From: Rhynochetos jubatus | Taxonomy: Eukaryota > Chordata > Aves > Eurypygiformes > Rhynochetidae | NCBI GenBank assembly: GCA_027574665.1 | Contig: CM050648.1 | Span: 140,554,175-140,618,174 of the forward strand | Direction: 5' to 3' | Length of the DNA: 64,000 bases | Position numbers and translations under genes: made by a program | Shown here: positions 33,158 through 45,220 of the stretch, piece by piece | How positions within the stretch are numbered: position 1 is the first letter of the stretch | Layout of the letters: each line of letters starts with the position of its first letter | Notes under the pieces: generated by a model | The model's database searches: none | What the model saw: the letters and a program-made list of their open reading frames with translations, nothing else | What the model was told of the DNA's origin: nothing

Positions 33158-34427
33158 GTGAAGCATATGGATGGGATGCAGAGCAAGAGAGAGTCATGGT
33201 GCTTTAATGTACTGTAGTTGCAGAGGAACAGTTAGAGCTCACCGTGTGAAGCAAGGAAGGGAGAAGTCAATCAGAAATGTCAGACTTGCTATTATTCTAC
33301 ATTACAGTGCTGTATCATTATTTGTAGTTTGCAAGAAGTAGTGGATTTTTAATGAGTCTCTGAACAGCATCTTTTCTGCTTTAAGTGCTCAGTGACAAAG
33401 GTCAAGATTTTGCAAGGAGTACAGGGAAAGCGTTGAAAAGTTTTTGGTTGGTTTTTTAAATGCCTTCAAAATGCCGTGATATTTGTCTGTGATGGTATCA
33501 CAGCAGAGAGGCCTTTAAGCAGTAACTTTCTCTTTGAAGAATGCATAAATGGCAAAGGCAGTGACTGCCAGCTCTCCTGTGCTACAGCTGCACGCTCTTT
33601 GCTGACTTTCCCATAGGGTGAGACGGTAACTCCCAGCTTCAGAGCTAATTCCCACTCTGTTGTGCAAGGGGCCAGAGAAACCCACCTGATGTGTTTGTGT
33701 CAAAGCAGCCACAGTCCCTCTGGCGCGGGAGGAGCCCAGGCTAAACGGGAGCTTGCATGGCCCAACACTGGTAAAGGCTCTTGTTGAAATATTTCTGTGA
33801 GCAGAGACAGATCAAATCCAGGTGTGTGAGCAAACTCATAGGCATAAATTACACATCTCTATAATTTGGTCAAACAATAAGAATGGAGCGTTAGTATCAA
33901 TTAATCTGCTAACAGGAAAAGCAAAACAAGCCTTTTAGCTGTCAGGGACAGAAATGTGAGGACTTTAGCTGCAGGTTAGAATGGATCAAACTCTCAGTAA
34001 ATGGAAGTGGACAGAAATCTTTGCAAGAATAGCAATCATGTTTCACGCATTGCTGATTCTGTGTGTGGTGAGACAGAGACAGCTCTGCTTTTGCCATTAC
34101 CCCACACTGGACCTGTGGGTTCTGCTCTCTTGTGAAGCCTGGAAGCCTTCCCATAACGGATCTCTCTTTAGAGCTTCACAACAGCACACCCCAGCTTGCC
34201 CTTGCTGAGCAGCCACCCCTTTCACACAATGGTTTTCAGCACCCACAGAAAATGGTTTGTTTGGTAAACTCATGTTTACATATAAACTGCATTTTATTCT
34301 GATAGATGTATTCTTATTTTCTTTGCTAAATGAGTTCATGTACAACGTGATTGAAAAAGCATAATCATTCCAGATTAATACAGCGCGCACAAGTGATTTC
34401 ACTGTTGGTGCTATTCTCTGTGCACAG

Positions 34428-34540
34428 GATCCGAAAGTAAAAGCAGCTGATCAGAAAAGCCTCATTGACTTCATTGAGTCATGCGTGGAAAAAATACAGC
34501 CACAGTTTGAGAACAGAGTGACTCCGAAATTAGAATCCAG
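34428..34540 (+). CDS. SYNE2: SYNE2 window exon 21
   Basis: Acceptor ctctgtgcacag before 34428, donor GTACGA at 34541. Enters phase 0 (DPKVKAADQKSLIDFIES) and leaves phase 2 within a Ser codon; wr 1752-1789. The human protein as I recall it has extra residues between the counterparts of exons 20 and 21, so either the linker is shorter here or a small exon in 33158-34427 was missed. Confidence 0.87.
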
Positions 34541-35182
34541 GTACGAAATAACAAAATCAGCTACCAGATTCAGTGATGTAAAACTGCATAAACCTGATGG
34601 AACTTTGTGGTGGCACCATTGGTTCTGTGCGGGGATCTGTGCCTTGAGAAGAAAACTGGCAGAAGCTGGGAGATTTCTGCCATCAACACTGTAGAGAAAT
34701 GGAGTCTCATTTATGTGACCACATCTTTGATACTGGGCTGACTCCAGTGTTCAGAGTCAGTCTTGACATCAGGCAGGACTGACACCTGCCATAAACTAAA
34801 TCAGGGCCATCTAGAGGCAATTTGGGCATCTCTGTTGATTGCCTTTGCTGTATAGCCAGGTTAAAAAGCAGCATCTTTGAAAAGGGGGCACTGGGGTCAT
34901 GCACCCTCCAGCATGGAACCAAGACATGCTACAGGACAATGCTCCTCATATTGTTATTTCAGAGATGGAGGCTGCCAGCAGACCTCTGGGCTGTTTCACG
35001 GGAAACATATCAAAAAGAAATGTATGAAAATTCAGATTAAAGGTCATCCATGCATTTGGTTTCACCCCGGTTTTGAGGCAGGAGCAATGGAAACTAATCT
35101 TGTACAAGAAGTCTTACAAATCTAATTTTGCTTGTTCTGCTTCAGTATTTGCCATTCTAACAATGTTTTCTCGATACAACAG

Positions 35183-35321
35183 TGGAGAATCTGATCCAAA
35201 GAGCAAGCAGGCTGATCCCACCTTAGCTCCAAAGGACCAAATGGGTAATAAATGGCAGTATTTACAACAAGAGTTGTCGTCAAAAGTGAAATCTCCTCTC
35301 TGCCAGCCTGTGGAACCTCAG
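35183..35321 (+). CDS. SYNE2: SYNE2 window exon 22
   Basis: The acceptor (tctcgatacaacag before 35183) has a poor pyrimidine tract; the donor GTCTGT at 35322 is also weak. The first base completes Ser, then GESDPKSKQADPT runs into NKWQYLQQELSSKVKS; wr 1789-1835. The latter resembles human nesprin-2. It leaves in phase 0. Confidence 0.87.
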
Positions 35322-36255
35322 GTCTGTTTAAGTTCAGTATAACACGCTTTCTGCAGGGAGTTGGTTGTAGTAAAGATAGCAATTAGTGTATCTTCATCAG
35401 ATAACTGAAATCTATGCAAGTGTTCTCCAGAGGAAATTGTTACTGAATACTGTTTTCATGATTGTATTTTTGATTTTTCTTTATTTTGAGGTAAATAATG
35501 TCTCTGAAGTAGTGACTACTAAGCATAGTGTGGGAGCGCGTAGGTGAATCCTTGTCGCTAACAGACCAGATGTTATCTGCCTGATTCTTTCAGGAGAACT
35601 AAGAGAGTTAGCCAGTTTTAGTTTTAGTTAGCCAGTCATAGCAGGTTTTCATGGATGTGGGTAAAGTCTCAGTTCTTAAAAGTGAGAACATTTTGGTTGA
35701 AACAAATCTCTGTCTTAAATTTTGTTCTGCCATTCAGCATTGTGTTGTCCATCACATATGGAAAGCGGAGTTTGGACTGCAACAAGGACACACTATGAAT
35801 AGATTCTGAACAGACTGCAGAATTTTACTGCTTGGAGAAAATGACAATTTCTGTTATTAACAGTTTTGTTCTCATTGAATTACTAGATTCCCTGTTCTCT
35901 GAAATTACTGCATCACATGGAAGGGTCTCAGTCATGTAAAACAATGAATGTCAGCTCTTTTTCAGACGAGACTTAGACTGCAGTGGGCAGTAGGGCTGCC
36001 TTAACACGAACTGCAACTTGTAGCCCTTAAAGCTGGGAATTGGAGGCTCTCTTTTCAGTCAAACTCCCATCGGGGCATACCCTACCCATCTAATTTTTTC
36101 CAGTAAGAAGGGAATCCTGCTATCCGGGTGTTTTATATTAAAAGCTTGAAACTTCCATTTTAATGCTTTTTGAGAGGAGTGTTATCTAGTGGCCCAGAGC
36201 CCTGCCTTCATTTGAGCTGTTCACCTAATTGCAATGTTCTTTTTCCAAATGTTAG

Positions 36256-36387
36256 ATTACAACGAAGATGAACGTGCTGCCCCGAGGCACATTTGCTAGT
36301 GCAGGAACCCCAACTGTGGAAGAACTGAAAACTTACACTCTGCAGCTGGGAGACCTAAGCCAAGAAGCAAATGTGGTGCATGCACAG
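36256..36387 (+). CDS. SYNE2: SYNE2 window exon 23
   Basis: Acceptor tttccaaatgttag before 36256, donor GTAAAA at 36388, phase 0 at both ends; 44 codons, wr 1836-1879. A Gly/Ala/Thr/Pro-rich start (LPRGTFASAGTPT) ends the second linker, and helix resumes at VEELKTYTLQLGDLSQEA. Confidence 0.91.
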
Positions 36388-36948
36388 GTAAAAATGGCAC
36401 GTCCTAGCGTTGCAAAAAAGACTAGGGATTCTAGATGTAAAACACTGTTTGGGCACAGGGAAACATCGTCCATAATTACCGCACATGGTGTTGACTGTAG
36501 TGTAGCTTTTCCATCAGGTATGGACTACAGTGTAGAAAACAACCGGATTTTGAGAGGAAACATTTCAAGTTTCAGCTATGACACTTCTTTATCCTTGAAC
36601 CCAAAGATTTGCTAGAACGGGTAAAACAAACTGTATAAAGCAAGGAGGCTGGGAATGATTTCAGTAAATCTGCAGCACTGGAGCTGAAGAGACAAATTGT
36701 GTTGTGCCCATTCCTGACAGTAGAGACCTGTAAGACCACAGCCACTCCCAACACACAAGGGGTCGTTGTCTCAGCCTTGGCAGCTCTGAATATTACATGC
36801 ATGTAACTCTCATCCAATCCTGTCCCTCAGTATTTCATTAATTCCGTTTTGTTGTTAGCTGATTGAACCTCTCACCTTATACAAGTGAACAAATCTTAGC
36901 CATGCCTTGGGTGAAAGTACTGAAAACTTCTGACTTGTCTTTATGCAG

Positions 36949-37101
36949 GATAATGGGGCAGAGGACTTCTCTTCCAGTTTGGACAGAAAATTGTTTGAGC
37001 TGCTTCTGTCAATTAGCCGATGTTTGAGTAACATGGAGGAGATGTTGAACACCTCAGTCCTCTCCACCGAAGAGGCAGCCATTCAGCAGGCTCTTTATGA
37101 G
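36949..37101 (+). CDS. SYNE2: SYNE2 window exon 24
   Basis: Acceptor gtctttatgcag before 36949, donor GTAACT at 37102, phase 0 at both ends; 51 codons, wr 1880-1930. It reads DRKLFELLLSISRCLSNMEE, close to the nesprin-2 pattern of LFEL..SxCLS..EEML. Confidence 0.92.
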
Positions 37102-37348
37102 GTAACTATTCTAAAGCATCCAGGGAAGGAAATCCCAGTGGATTTCTGTTACAGCAGAATATATATGGCCAGGTATTTCCTCTCTGTTTTGCTGGCATTA
37201 TTCAGGAATAACAGCACCAAACTCTTTGGTGTTGCACAGATTTGGGCCTATTGCTTTTAACAACAGTGATCAACTTGAGTCACTGCTGCCTTTTACAGGC
37301 AAGAGTCCTTGGACAGAGACCATTTACACTCGTTTCTTTCTTCTTTAG

Positions 37349-37558
37349 ACTCTTTCTGTTGAGTTGCAAAAACTTCATGGTGATATGAGTGATAAAAGGG
37401 ATGATCTTCTCAAATCTGTTAGCTGCACTGGTGGGAGCACAGATGTGTTCTTTGAGTGCTTTAACAACTTGCAGGCATGGCTGGAACAAACTCAAGCTGC
37501 CACTGCTTCAAGGAGCAGCTCAGTGAAAGCTGGACTGGATCATAACAGCAATTATCAG
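37349..37558 (+). CDS. SYNE2: SYNE2 window exon 25
   Basis: Acceptor tttctttcttctttag before 37349, donor GTACTT at 37559, phase 0 at both ends; 70 codons, wr 1931-2000. It contains FFECFNNLQAWLEQTQAA, a typical repeat helix A with Trp, and KAGLDHNSNYQ at the end. Confidence 0.93.
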
Positions 37559-38549
37559 GTACTTCACTGCCAAATGCGTGTCTTGTTTTCACAGCATCTG
37601 TTAGAGTGTCGGTGTTACTGCATTTGGGTTACAGATAAGCTATCTAAAATGGGCTTTTTTTTTTTTTTGGTACTAAACAAACTTGTCTTGGCCTCTCAAG
37701 AAGCAAATTGATTCTGCTGTTTACAGGGCTGTTTGCAAAGCTGACTGCTGTAGAGGCCTTGATCACAGTAGAAAATCTGCATGCAGAAAAGATGGAAGTG
37801 CCCTGGGATCCCATGCATGCTGTGGTACAGGCTAAAGCAAGTTTCTGTGTATAGGGATTAGGCTGGAAGGGTTTTGTATATTCTTTCTGCTGATGTGTGG
37901 ACTCCAGAGAGGCAGGCTTCTTCCCTTTTGGTGCCATGGCTGGCACTGGGCTACTTTTAGCTATGTATTGGAGGTTAATTTGACCCTCTGTATTTACTGT
38001 TCCCTTAGATTTTGCGCCATGGTAGTAGAAGCCATAGTTTTGCAAGTTTGCCTTTTTTTGTTCTTTTTCAGAAAAGCAGATAATGATTAACTTTTCTATA
38101 GGTTTTCATGGTGGGCTAAATCTACTAGTTAGTGCTGGAAATATTTGGGTCAGATGTTTAGGCTGAAGTAAGGAGAGAAAAGCCTGTTCTTTGAAATACA
38201 GTTTCCAATATCCAGCAAAACTCCAGTGTGCTCATCATCTGCAAGTCAACCTAGCTCTTTACTGTTGGATAATAAAGCAGTTCCTTTGAAGAACACTGGG
38301 ATGTTGTCTCCAAACAGTAACAGGACTAGTCTTGCAATATTTACTTAAGCAGAATCCATGGAGCTTCATCAGTTGCCAGTAATGGGCTCATTTTCTCATT
38401 TTCAGAAGAGAAGAATTTGTTTCTCTGTAAGTTTCATAGATTTTTACAGTCATAGAGGATCATTTTGACAGAGTAATGTGCTTTCTTACACTACACAGAC
38501 TACAGAATTTCCCTCTAAATCACTGCTTTAAGCCCATCATGAACATGCT

Positions 38550-38575
38550 TTTTTTTTTTTAATTTTTTTTTTTAA
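38550..38575. repeat. Poly-T run
   Basis: T10 AA T12 in intron 25. Confidence 0.75.
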
Positions 38576-38691
38576 GAGTACAAAAGTGCTTTTGCCATAA
38601 GACGTAACCATTCTGTTTGCTGTGTAATTTGGTCTGGTCATTACTATATTCCTGATACGTGATGTACGTCTGATGTTTGTTTCTTTTGCAG

Positions 38692-38793
38692 AATGAAATC
38701 AGGCTGCTCTATGGTCAGCTAACTGGGAAAAAAGCTGCTCTGCAACACCACTTGAAAGCATTATGTGGACAAAATGTTTCTGAACAGCTACAG
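38692..38793 (+). CDS. SYNE2: SYNE2 window exon 26
   Basis: Acceptor tgtttcttttgcag before 38692, donor GTAATT at 38794, phase 0 at both ends; 34 codons, wr 2001-2034. It reads NEIRLLYGQLTGKKAALQHH and QNVSEQLQ. It is a short helix-B-type piece of a repeat. Confidence 0.92.
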
Positions 38794-39627
38794 GTAATTT
38801 CATCTGAAAGAAAGGAAAAACTCTCCGCATTAGCTACTATTTCCAGTTTTCTGCAATCTCTTAAGTTTGTCTCACTTAAGTTTTGAGAATGCAGAAAGGA
38901 GAGTGTTCAGTATTTGCCACCCCTTATGTTTTTGTTGGTTTCTTACCACACACCAATCCATATTCAGACCTAATTCCAGTCCTTTTAGCAACTGGAATGG
39001 AGGAACCAGTCTCCCCACGACCTCTCAGAGCACACCCCACACTATGGCAGGAAAGAAAAAGCTACACAAAGTACAGCACTTCACCCATTGTGCCTTTCCA
39101 TATGCATAACTACCTTTTCTTTGGGGCAATAGGACTCCAGTATTTGTATCTACTCATTCAGCATTTATGAGCACTTGATCCTGTGGCATTTGACCAGTTA
39201 AGCCTTTTTTTTCAACCTTCACAGGGATTAGGATTTATATTCTAAAAACAAATAGACTGCACATCCTCCCCAAAATGGTCATTGGCCATCTACTTACTAC
39301 CTCTTGGTGAAGCAGTGAGGGTGTCCCAAAACTTTGTTACAGGCTCATAGCCTTGCTACAGGCATAATTTTCTGGCTGAAAGCCACAAACCAGTTCAGAA
39401 CTGCTGAATCCCCTAGCAGAGACTGCTGCCTTTAGATATATTCTGTCAAGTAACCACCTTTTGGAAAAGGAATGCCAGAACTACACAGCTTCCCTACCTT
39501 CAGAGAGAATCTGCCTCAGTCTCCCAGATTGAGTCTTTCTACTCCATAAGAAAAATGGTATTTTCTGAGTCTGTGGTTCCTTTTAATGGCTGCTCTTGGA
39601 TTAGTAAACTGAAATGCATGTTGAATG

Positions 39628-39815
39628 TTGGACTGAGACACAAGACCTGAATTCCTTCCTGGCTGTGCCGTGTGAACCCAGTAAGCTGTGTCATGAACAG
39701 TCTTGTCTGTTTAGCTTATAAGCTCATTGGAGCTCGGGGCCTGGCTGTGTACTTACGCAGTACTAGCACAGCAGAGATCCAGCCCGTGGATCAGCTGTAC
39801 TACGAGTGATAATAG
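39628..39815. repeat. MIR/CORE-SINE- or L2-tail-like remnant
   Basis: ggactgagacacaagacctg...ccttcctggctgtgcc resembles the MIR core theme 'gagacctgggttctattcctggctctgcc'. The following ttataagctcattggagctc...gtactagcacagc resembles the tail 'ttgtaagctctttggggc...gcacctagcacaatg'. It is strongly diverged and the assignment is tentative. Confidence 0.4.
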
Positions 39816-39868
39816 AAAGTTTAATAGAACAAAACTCTTCCTAACAGCTTATTTTGTCCTTAATTCAG

Positions 39869-39988
39869 AAAATTGACGCCTGTGTTTTGGAGCTGAAAGA
39901 GTTAGAAAACCAAGTAGCCAAACTGAGAGGCCATGGGGAGAGATTTCAGTTACCTATCACCTTAATCCAGGAAGCTTATAAATTAGAG
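39869..39988 (+). CDS. SYNE2: SYNE2 window exon 27
   Basis: Acceptor tgtccttaattcag before 39869, donor GTAAGA at 39989, phase 0 at both ends; 40 codons, wr 2035-2074. It reads KIDACVLELKELENQVAKLR and ITLIQEAYKLE. Confidence 0.92.
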
Positions 39989-40155
39989 GTAAGAGCACAG
40001 TTTCCTCTTACTCAGCAAGGTTTGATTCTACTTCTATGCAAAGTATTTTTAGCATCGAAAGGCTGATGGTTATTTTGCATTCTGGGAATGTGTATGTGGG
40101 TTTGTAGGATTCATTTCTCTCCTTCATGAAGCAGTAAACTGTGTTTACATTGTAG

Positions 40156-40356
40156 GATCTTTTGGATGACATGTGGGGGATTCTGAAAGCGAAGTATGTG
40201 GAACTGAACCCTCCTTCCATAAGTGAAAGTCAGTATGAGGTCTTACTTAATGGATTTCAAGAGTTGGTAGCTATTGGACAAGAGAAGATTGCGCAAGATG
40301 TAAAGCAGCTGACAAAGAGCCGAGCAGCTCTACAGTCTCACCTGAAAAATCACAAG
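40156..40356 (+). CDS. SYNE2: SYNE2 window exon 28
   Basis: Acceptor tttacattgtag before 40156, donor GTATAA at 40357 (A at +4/+5 instead of AG), phase 0 at both ends; 67 codons, wr 2075-2141. It reads DLLDDMWGILKAKYVELN and ELVAIGQEKIAQ. It lies only 167 bases after exon 27, across the shortest intron in the window. Confidence 0.92.
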
Positions 40357-41694
40357 GTATAAGATGCTTATCACAGCACTGCTCAGCTCAGCATAGCAGG
40401 AGCACTCTTTTCAGTGACTGGTTTCTCTCCTGTGTTATGGAGAAGACTGACTAGCTCATAGCATATGGGAGGGATTGGAGTATGTGCAGAAAACAAAGCA
40501 AGATTTCTCAGTAGACCAGAATAGGACCCACTAAAATGAGAGGTTGTTATTACAACTGCAGTTTTGGTGATAAACTAAGATCAGGATTTCAGTTTTGTCA
40601 GTGTAATACTACTTCGGCTTACCTCAGAACATATTGATATCCAAGGAAAACACATGTCCTTCTAATTACTGGTTAATAAAACAGCAGCAGGGTTTCTGAA
40701 GCTGCTGTGCAGCAACTGGGAGCTGAGCCTTTGCTTTCAGCATTCAGTGCTGTCATGATCTGATGGAGGAAACTTACCCATAACAGCCCCTTTTCCAAAG
40801 GGAGGATGGTTTAGATCCTGTCCTTGGCAGCCCAGTGTCCCCTGTATCCAACTGCTACATGCTTAATGGGAGATGGCTGAGAATGCACCTCGATCCTTAC
40901 TGTTCTGCCACTGGGCAAGAAGCCCTGGCCAACACTCGTTACTGGAAGATGTCTCTGCCATGTCAATGCCTTGATTTAACTGCCTCACGTAGCTCAAGCT
41001 TCCTTAATAATTGCTTCATGATTCCAAGCACTGTAAACCACTACTCCAGTGTCAGGAATTGTGTTTGTTACTCGCAAATTGCCCTTAGCAAGCAAAATTA
41101 TAGGAATTTATTTACAAAGAAAAGCAAATAATGTGTCTGCATTCCAAACATACAAACATTGAATTACAGAAGCAAAAGAAAAGTGTAAAAGCAGTCTTCC
41201 CTGCCCTGGTCATCAAGACTTACCAGGATGCCCACATGGCCTATGACTGGGCCACTGTCCTTAAGTGAAATTCTTGTACTAGTTATTAGTTCTTCATGAA
41301 GAAGATCTTGATGAAGAGTGTGATCTTAAACCCTCAAAGCTTTTTTGTGAGGGAAAGTGTTCTGTTGATATTCAGATGTTTCCCAAGAGCTCAGCTGAGC
41401 CATAAATAAATCAAACTGTTATCCAGTTATCCCAGAGGATTACCTACTACTTAAGACTTAGAACTGCTAATACCCTTGGCGCTTGGGGTCACCTCCCATC
41501 CAGTTGCAACAAACTGGATAATGGCTGTCTGGTAGTAACTACCTCATGCTAAACTATGAATTTATTTATTGCTAAACATTTCCTTCCATCATTTTCCTGC
41601 ACATCGTTGTATTTCTTATGCACCAAAGGTAGAAATGTCCTTCTTTTTCTTTAGAAATGTATAAATGAAAATAGTGTGGGCAACTCATCTGTGC

Positions 41695-41920
41695 CAGGGG
41701 ATTTAGACTGGACATTAGGAAGCATTTCTTTGCTGAGAGGGTGGTCAGACACTGGAACAGGCTTCCTGGAGCGGTGGTCGATACCCTGAGCCTGTCAGTG
41801 TTTAAGAGGCTTTTGGACAATGCCCTTAACAACATGCTTTGACCTTTGGTCAGCCCTGAAATTGTCAGGCATTTGAGCTTCATGATCATTGTAGGTCCCT
41901 GCCAACTGAAAATGTTCTGT
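41695..41920 (+). mobile_element. CR1 LINE 3'-end fragment (sense)
   Basis: ggggatttagactggacatt...gagagggtggtcagacactg, gaacaggcttcctggag and gatcattgtaggtccctgcc follow the order of a CR1 3' end (last ORF2 codons plus 3' UTR). It is 5'-truncated and non-coding. Confidence 0.85.
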
Positions 41921-41945
41921 GCTATGCTATGCTATGCTATGCTAT
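41921..41945. repeat. (GCTAT)5 microsatellite at a CR1 3' end
   Basis: Five perfect GCTAT units directly follow the CR1 fragment, as CR1 tails often end in short tandem repeats. Confidence 0.85.
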
Positions 41946-42162
41946 CACTGGTTCTTGACTAACTGTAACATGATCATGTAAAATAACATGTAAAATGGAC
42001 AGACCATCTTGGGGTGATGGAGAATTTGGGTAGAAAGCTCCTGACTCCAGCTGTGAGAAACCCTGAAACTGACTGCTCAGCAAGTCTTCTCTGTCTTCAT
42101 CATACTCCTGCTGTGGGTGTATGTTCTGTCTTAAAGGGCAAACTTTAACATGTTTTTTTCAG

Positions 42163-42336
42163 GACTTTTTCCACAACCTCATGACCCGCATGGCTTTCAT
42201 GCAAGTGTTTTTCAAGAAAGTGACTCCCTCCATCCAACAAAAGAAAGAGAATTTTTGGGGAGAGCTGGTGAATGAAGTCAGTCAGCTGGAGCAGAAGGCC
42301 TGCCAGTCTGGTACACACTTAGAGAGCCTGCTAAAG
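42163..42336 (+). CDS. SYNE2: SYNE2 window exon 29
   Basis: Acceptor catgtttttttcag before 42163, donor GTAATG at 42337, phase 0 at both ends; 58 codons, wr 2142-2199. An unusually Phe/Met-rich helix (DFFHNLMTRMAFMQVFFKK) is followed by KENFWGELVNEVSQLEQ. Confidence 0.92.
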
Positions 42337-42894
42337 GTAATGAGTCAAAAGAAACACAAAGTAAAAGCTGAAGAGTTGCGTCTAGGGGAAGCACTAGTAA
42401 TTCTTTTGCTAGTACTTGTTCTTTCCTGTCTCCATTCATCAGCAAGAGCCTGTTACATGTTCTATGTGTGTCCATAAACCGTTTTCCTTGAAAACCTCTG
42501 AAAGGGGAGATTTCAACCCATTATTTTGACATGGGTGGGACTTCATGAGTTGCAGTAATTTTTGAGTACCTGGGCTGACAGGAGAGCCTTTTAAGGCACA
42601 AAAATACCAGCACCACTTTAAAATTAAACCTAAAACACTTAAAACACCCCTAGAGAATAAAAAATTAAGTATAACACTTTAAAATAAGAAACCTTGAAGA
42701 TACTAAGAAATTAATTCATTAAATAATCTGTGGTGAAATCATGTCTCACTTCACTATTTCCATATTATTCACCTATTTTTGTGTTCTGTCTTGTTGAAGA
42801 GCTGCTGTTGCTAAAATAAGCATTAAAGCCTCAGTCTGGTGTAGAAAAAGGCAGCTAGATGTGTGCTGTATTAATGATGCAATGCGTTTTTTAG

Positions 42895-43026
42895 GAATGG
42901 ACTGAATTTGATGATGAATGCCTCGTTTTCATTAAGGAGTTAGACACACTTGCCTCTACATTGCCATGTGTGAATTTGGTTGAAGAAACAGAAGAAAGAG
43001 TAATGGAAAGGATTGCACTTCTACAG
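42895..43026 (+). CDS. SYNE2: SYNE2 window exon 30
   Basis: Acceptor atgcgttttttag before 42895, donor GTATTT at 43027, phase 0 at both ends; 44 codons, wr 2200-2243. It reads EWTEFDDECLVFIKELD and LVEETEERVMERIALLQ; the latter matches the nesprin-2 LVEETEERLVERI motif I remember. Confidence 0.93.
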
Positions 43027-44054
43027 GTATTTATGTGTCTGTCTCTCTCTGACTGATTTCTTTATGGATCTGTAGAGCTTTTTGTCCTGGTCTGTGTGTG
43101 GATGCAAGCTGAAAACTTACTTTTAAAAGTAGCATGAGATCTGGCTCTTAATTTCAGCCAGGGACTCTCAGTTAATTTAAGGTAGGAGTAATGACTATAG
43201 CTACTTTAGAACATGGTCTTCAAATGCAAATATGTGGGAGAAGATAGTGTGCAGGCTCCATGCATCCCAAGGACAGCAAGGAACCTTGGAGTGACACAGA
43301 GCCACTTTGTGATTCAGGGGTGATTATCGTGTAATTATGGAAAACCTATGGAGGAGGAGTATCAACCCAGTGCCTTCAAATATCTTAATGTCTGGTTACA
43401 GTAGAAGGTCTGCAGGTTTACCAGCTCCTTTTAAAATCCTGAGAATTCAAAACAAGATGGCCTGATTTCTGTCATAACAAAGACAATAAAATTCCTTTTG
43501 TATAGAATGTGTAGAATGGCAAATAGGCTCCTGGTTGGTTCCCAGCTGCATCTCTGATGGCAGACTTACACCTTTATTTAGAACCTCAAGTCCAGTTGGA
43601 AACATTTTATGTTTTAAATATACTTGAATATAAGTATATGAAAGCAGACTTTATGGTTGGTTTATGAAATTAAGAAGAAATAGTGTTCAATAAACTTGGT
43701 GATGTATCTTCAGAGGGTGCTCCACATTCCTCACAGGTTTGACCTCTCGGTCTTCAGAGGACCCACTCCACTAGAAATTTTGGAATTAATGAGTCTTTGG
43801 GTCTATATTGAGTCCAGCTTGATATTTTAATCCCTAGACATCTGCCTTCATCTATCCAGAGGAAACAAACAAACAAAAAAAAACCTGTGACCTTTTTGCA
43901 TGTAATGAAGTACAGATTCCTTCCGTTTGGAAAACAAAATATGTGACAGAATAAATGTGAGACTAAGAAGTTAGAACAAGTGATGCGTGTTTTGCTAGCT
44001 GTGTTTTCAGTTTTTAAAATATTACTGTTTTGAAAACTTCCCATATTCTGCTAG

Positions 44055-44251
44055 CAAATCAAAAGCAGTGTTGATGAAAAGCATGCCAGGCTGTACCAGA
44101 TGGTGAAAGAAGGGAAGAAATTGCTGGCTACTGTGAGCTGTCCAGAAATAGGAAGCCAGATTGGGAAGATGGAAGAGCAGTGGTTGTCTTTAACCAAAAA
44201 AGTTGGCCAGGAACTACATCGACTTCAGACGTTACTCAAACTCTTGGTCAG
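44055..44251 (+). CDS. SYNE2: SYNE2 window exon 31
   Basis: Acceptor atattctgctag before 44055, donor GTGGGT at 44252. Enters phase 0 (QIKSSVDEKHARLYQM) and leaves phase 2 in a Ser codon; wr 2244-2309. EEQWLSLTKKVGQELHRLQ carries the core Trp of a repeat. Confidence 0.93.
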
Positions 44252-45087
44252 GTGGGTATAACTCATCAAACAATTAGAGATATCAGCTAGAAATTAGTTT
44301 CTAATATTGTATGGATGTATTTTCTGAAGCCAGATAGTGAATTAATAAATAATATGGCTTCTTCAACCTAAAAACGAGGAGAAAAAAAAAAAAGTAGTAG
44401 TGATGATCAGAAAAGTGGCCCTTTATTACACATCTGATCTTCTCTCACTGTGTAGACAAGTGTTTCACTTCCTGCTTATTTCTGAAGGGAAAATATTTTC
44501 ATTGCAGCCATTGCACAGTCAGTGCTTTCACACGGCTTTCATGTGGCCCAAGCCAACCGTCAGTGCAGCCCTGGCAGTCCACGGTGGACAGTTTGGGGCT
44601 CTACAGCCCAGTCCACCAGCTGAAGTACCAAGCTCAGCTCTCCCCGCACCTGGTCTGCGTGCTCTGAGCTCAGGCTGGCTGGACCCATAGTGTGGACAGA
44701 GCATGGCAGTATTTGTAGATGTTTACCTCTGCTGTGTATTCTGCATTGTGTCTTGCAGTGTGCACAATCTCCTCTGGTGGTTTTGACCTCCAGCAAAGCT
44801 CTTTTCACCCATGTGAGCTTGTCCTGGCAACTGCTGGGCGGATACAGAAAGAGGATGTTTTCAGGGAGAGCTGACCAGCTGAAAGGAGCTCATGTGTGTA
44901 CCTGCAGCAGAACTGCTGTGTTGAACATCAATCCATGCTGTAGTCATGTTTCTGCAGGGTTATGTAGCAGGATAGGTGCCAGACTAGTATGTGCCTCCTC
45001 CCAGAGAGGAAGACAACTTGGAGGGTGAGAAATGTGTCCTAGACTCAGCTAGGAGACGTAAGTTTGTGTGGTGTTTTCTCCTTGTAG

Positions 45088-45220
45088 CTACAATAGAGAC
45101 TCAGAGGAATTAATGAAATGGCTGGATTCTGCTCAGCAGAGAATGAATTTCTGGAAGGAGCAATCTCTCAACGCGTCACAAGATCTTCCCACCATCAAGG
45201 ATAACATGAACAGTTTGTTG
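45088..45220 (+). CDS. SYNE2: SYNE2 window exon 32
   Basis: Acceptor gttttctccttgtag before 45088, donor GTAAGT at 45221. The first base completes Ser, then YNRDSEELMKWLDSAQQR and WKEQSLNASQDLPTI; wr 2309-2353. It leaves in phase 0. The match to remembered human nesprin-2 is strong. Confidence 0.93.

Larger units (their letters stand above)
32287..40155 (+). other. SYNE2: Introns 19-27 (exon-dense interval)
   Basis: Nine introns between 167 and 1270 bases. Poly-T runs occur near 37651-37666 (intron 25) and 38550-38575 (intron 25). A MIR/LINE-tail-like remnant lies in intron 26 (39628-39815). Otherwise nothing is recognisable. Confidence 0.8.
40357..42162 (+). other. SYNE2: Intron 28, with CR1 3' end
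   Basis: 1.8-kb intron. A CR1 3' end and its pentanucleotide microsatellite occupy about 41695-41945. The rest holds nothing recognisable. Confidence 0.8.

Noticed and set aside
37644..38045. 133-codon minus-strand open frame.
   Set aside because: Intronic, compositionally ordinary, no recognisable domain.
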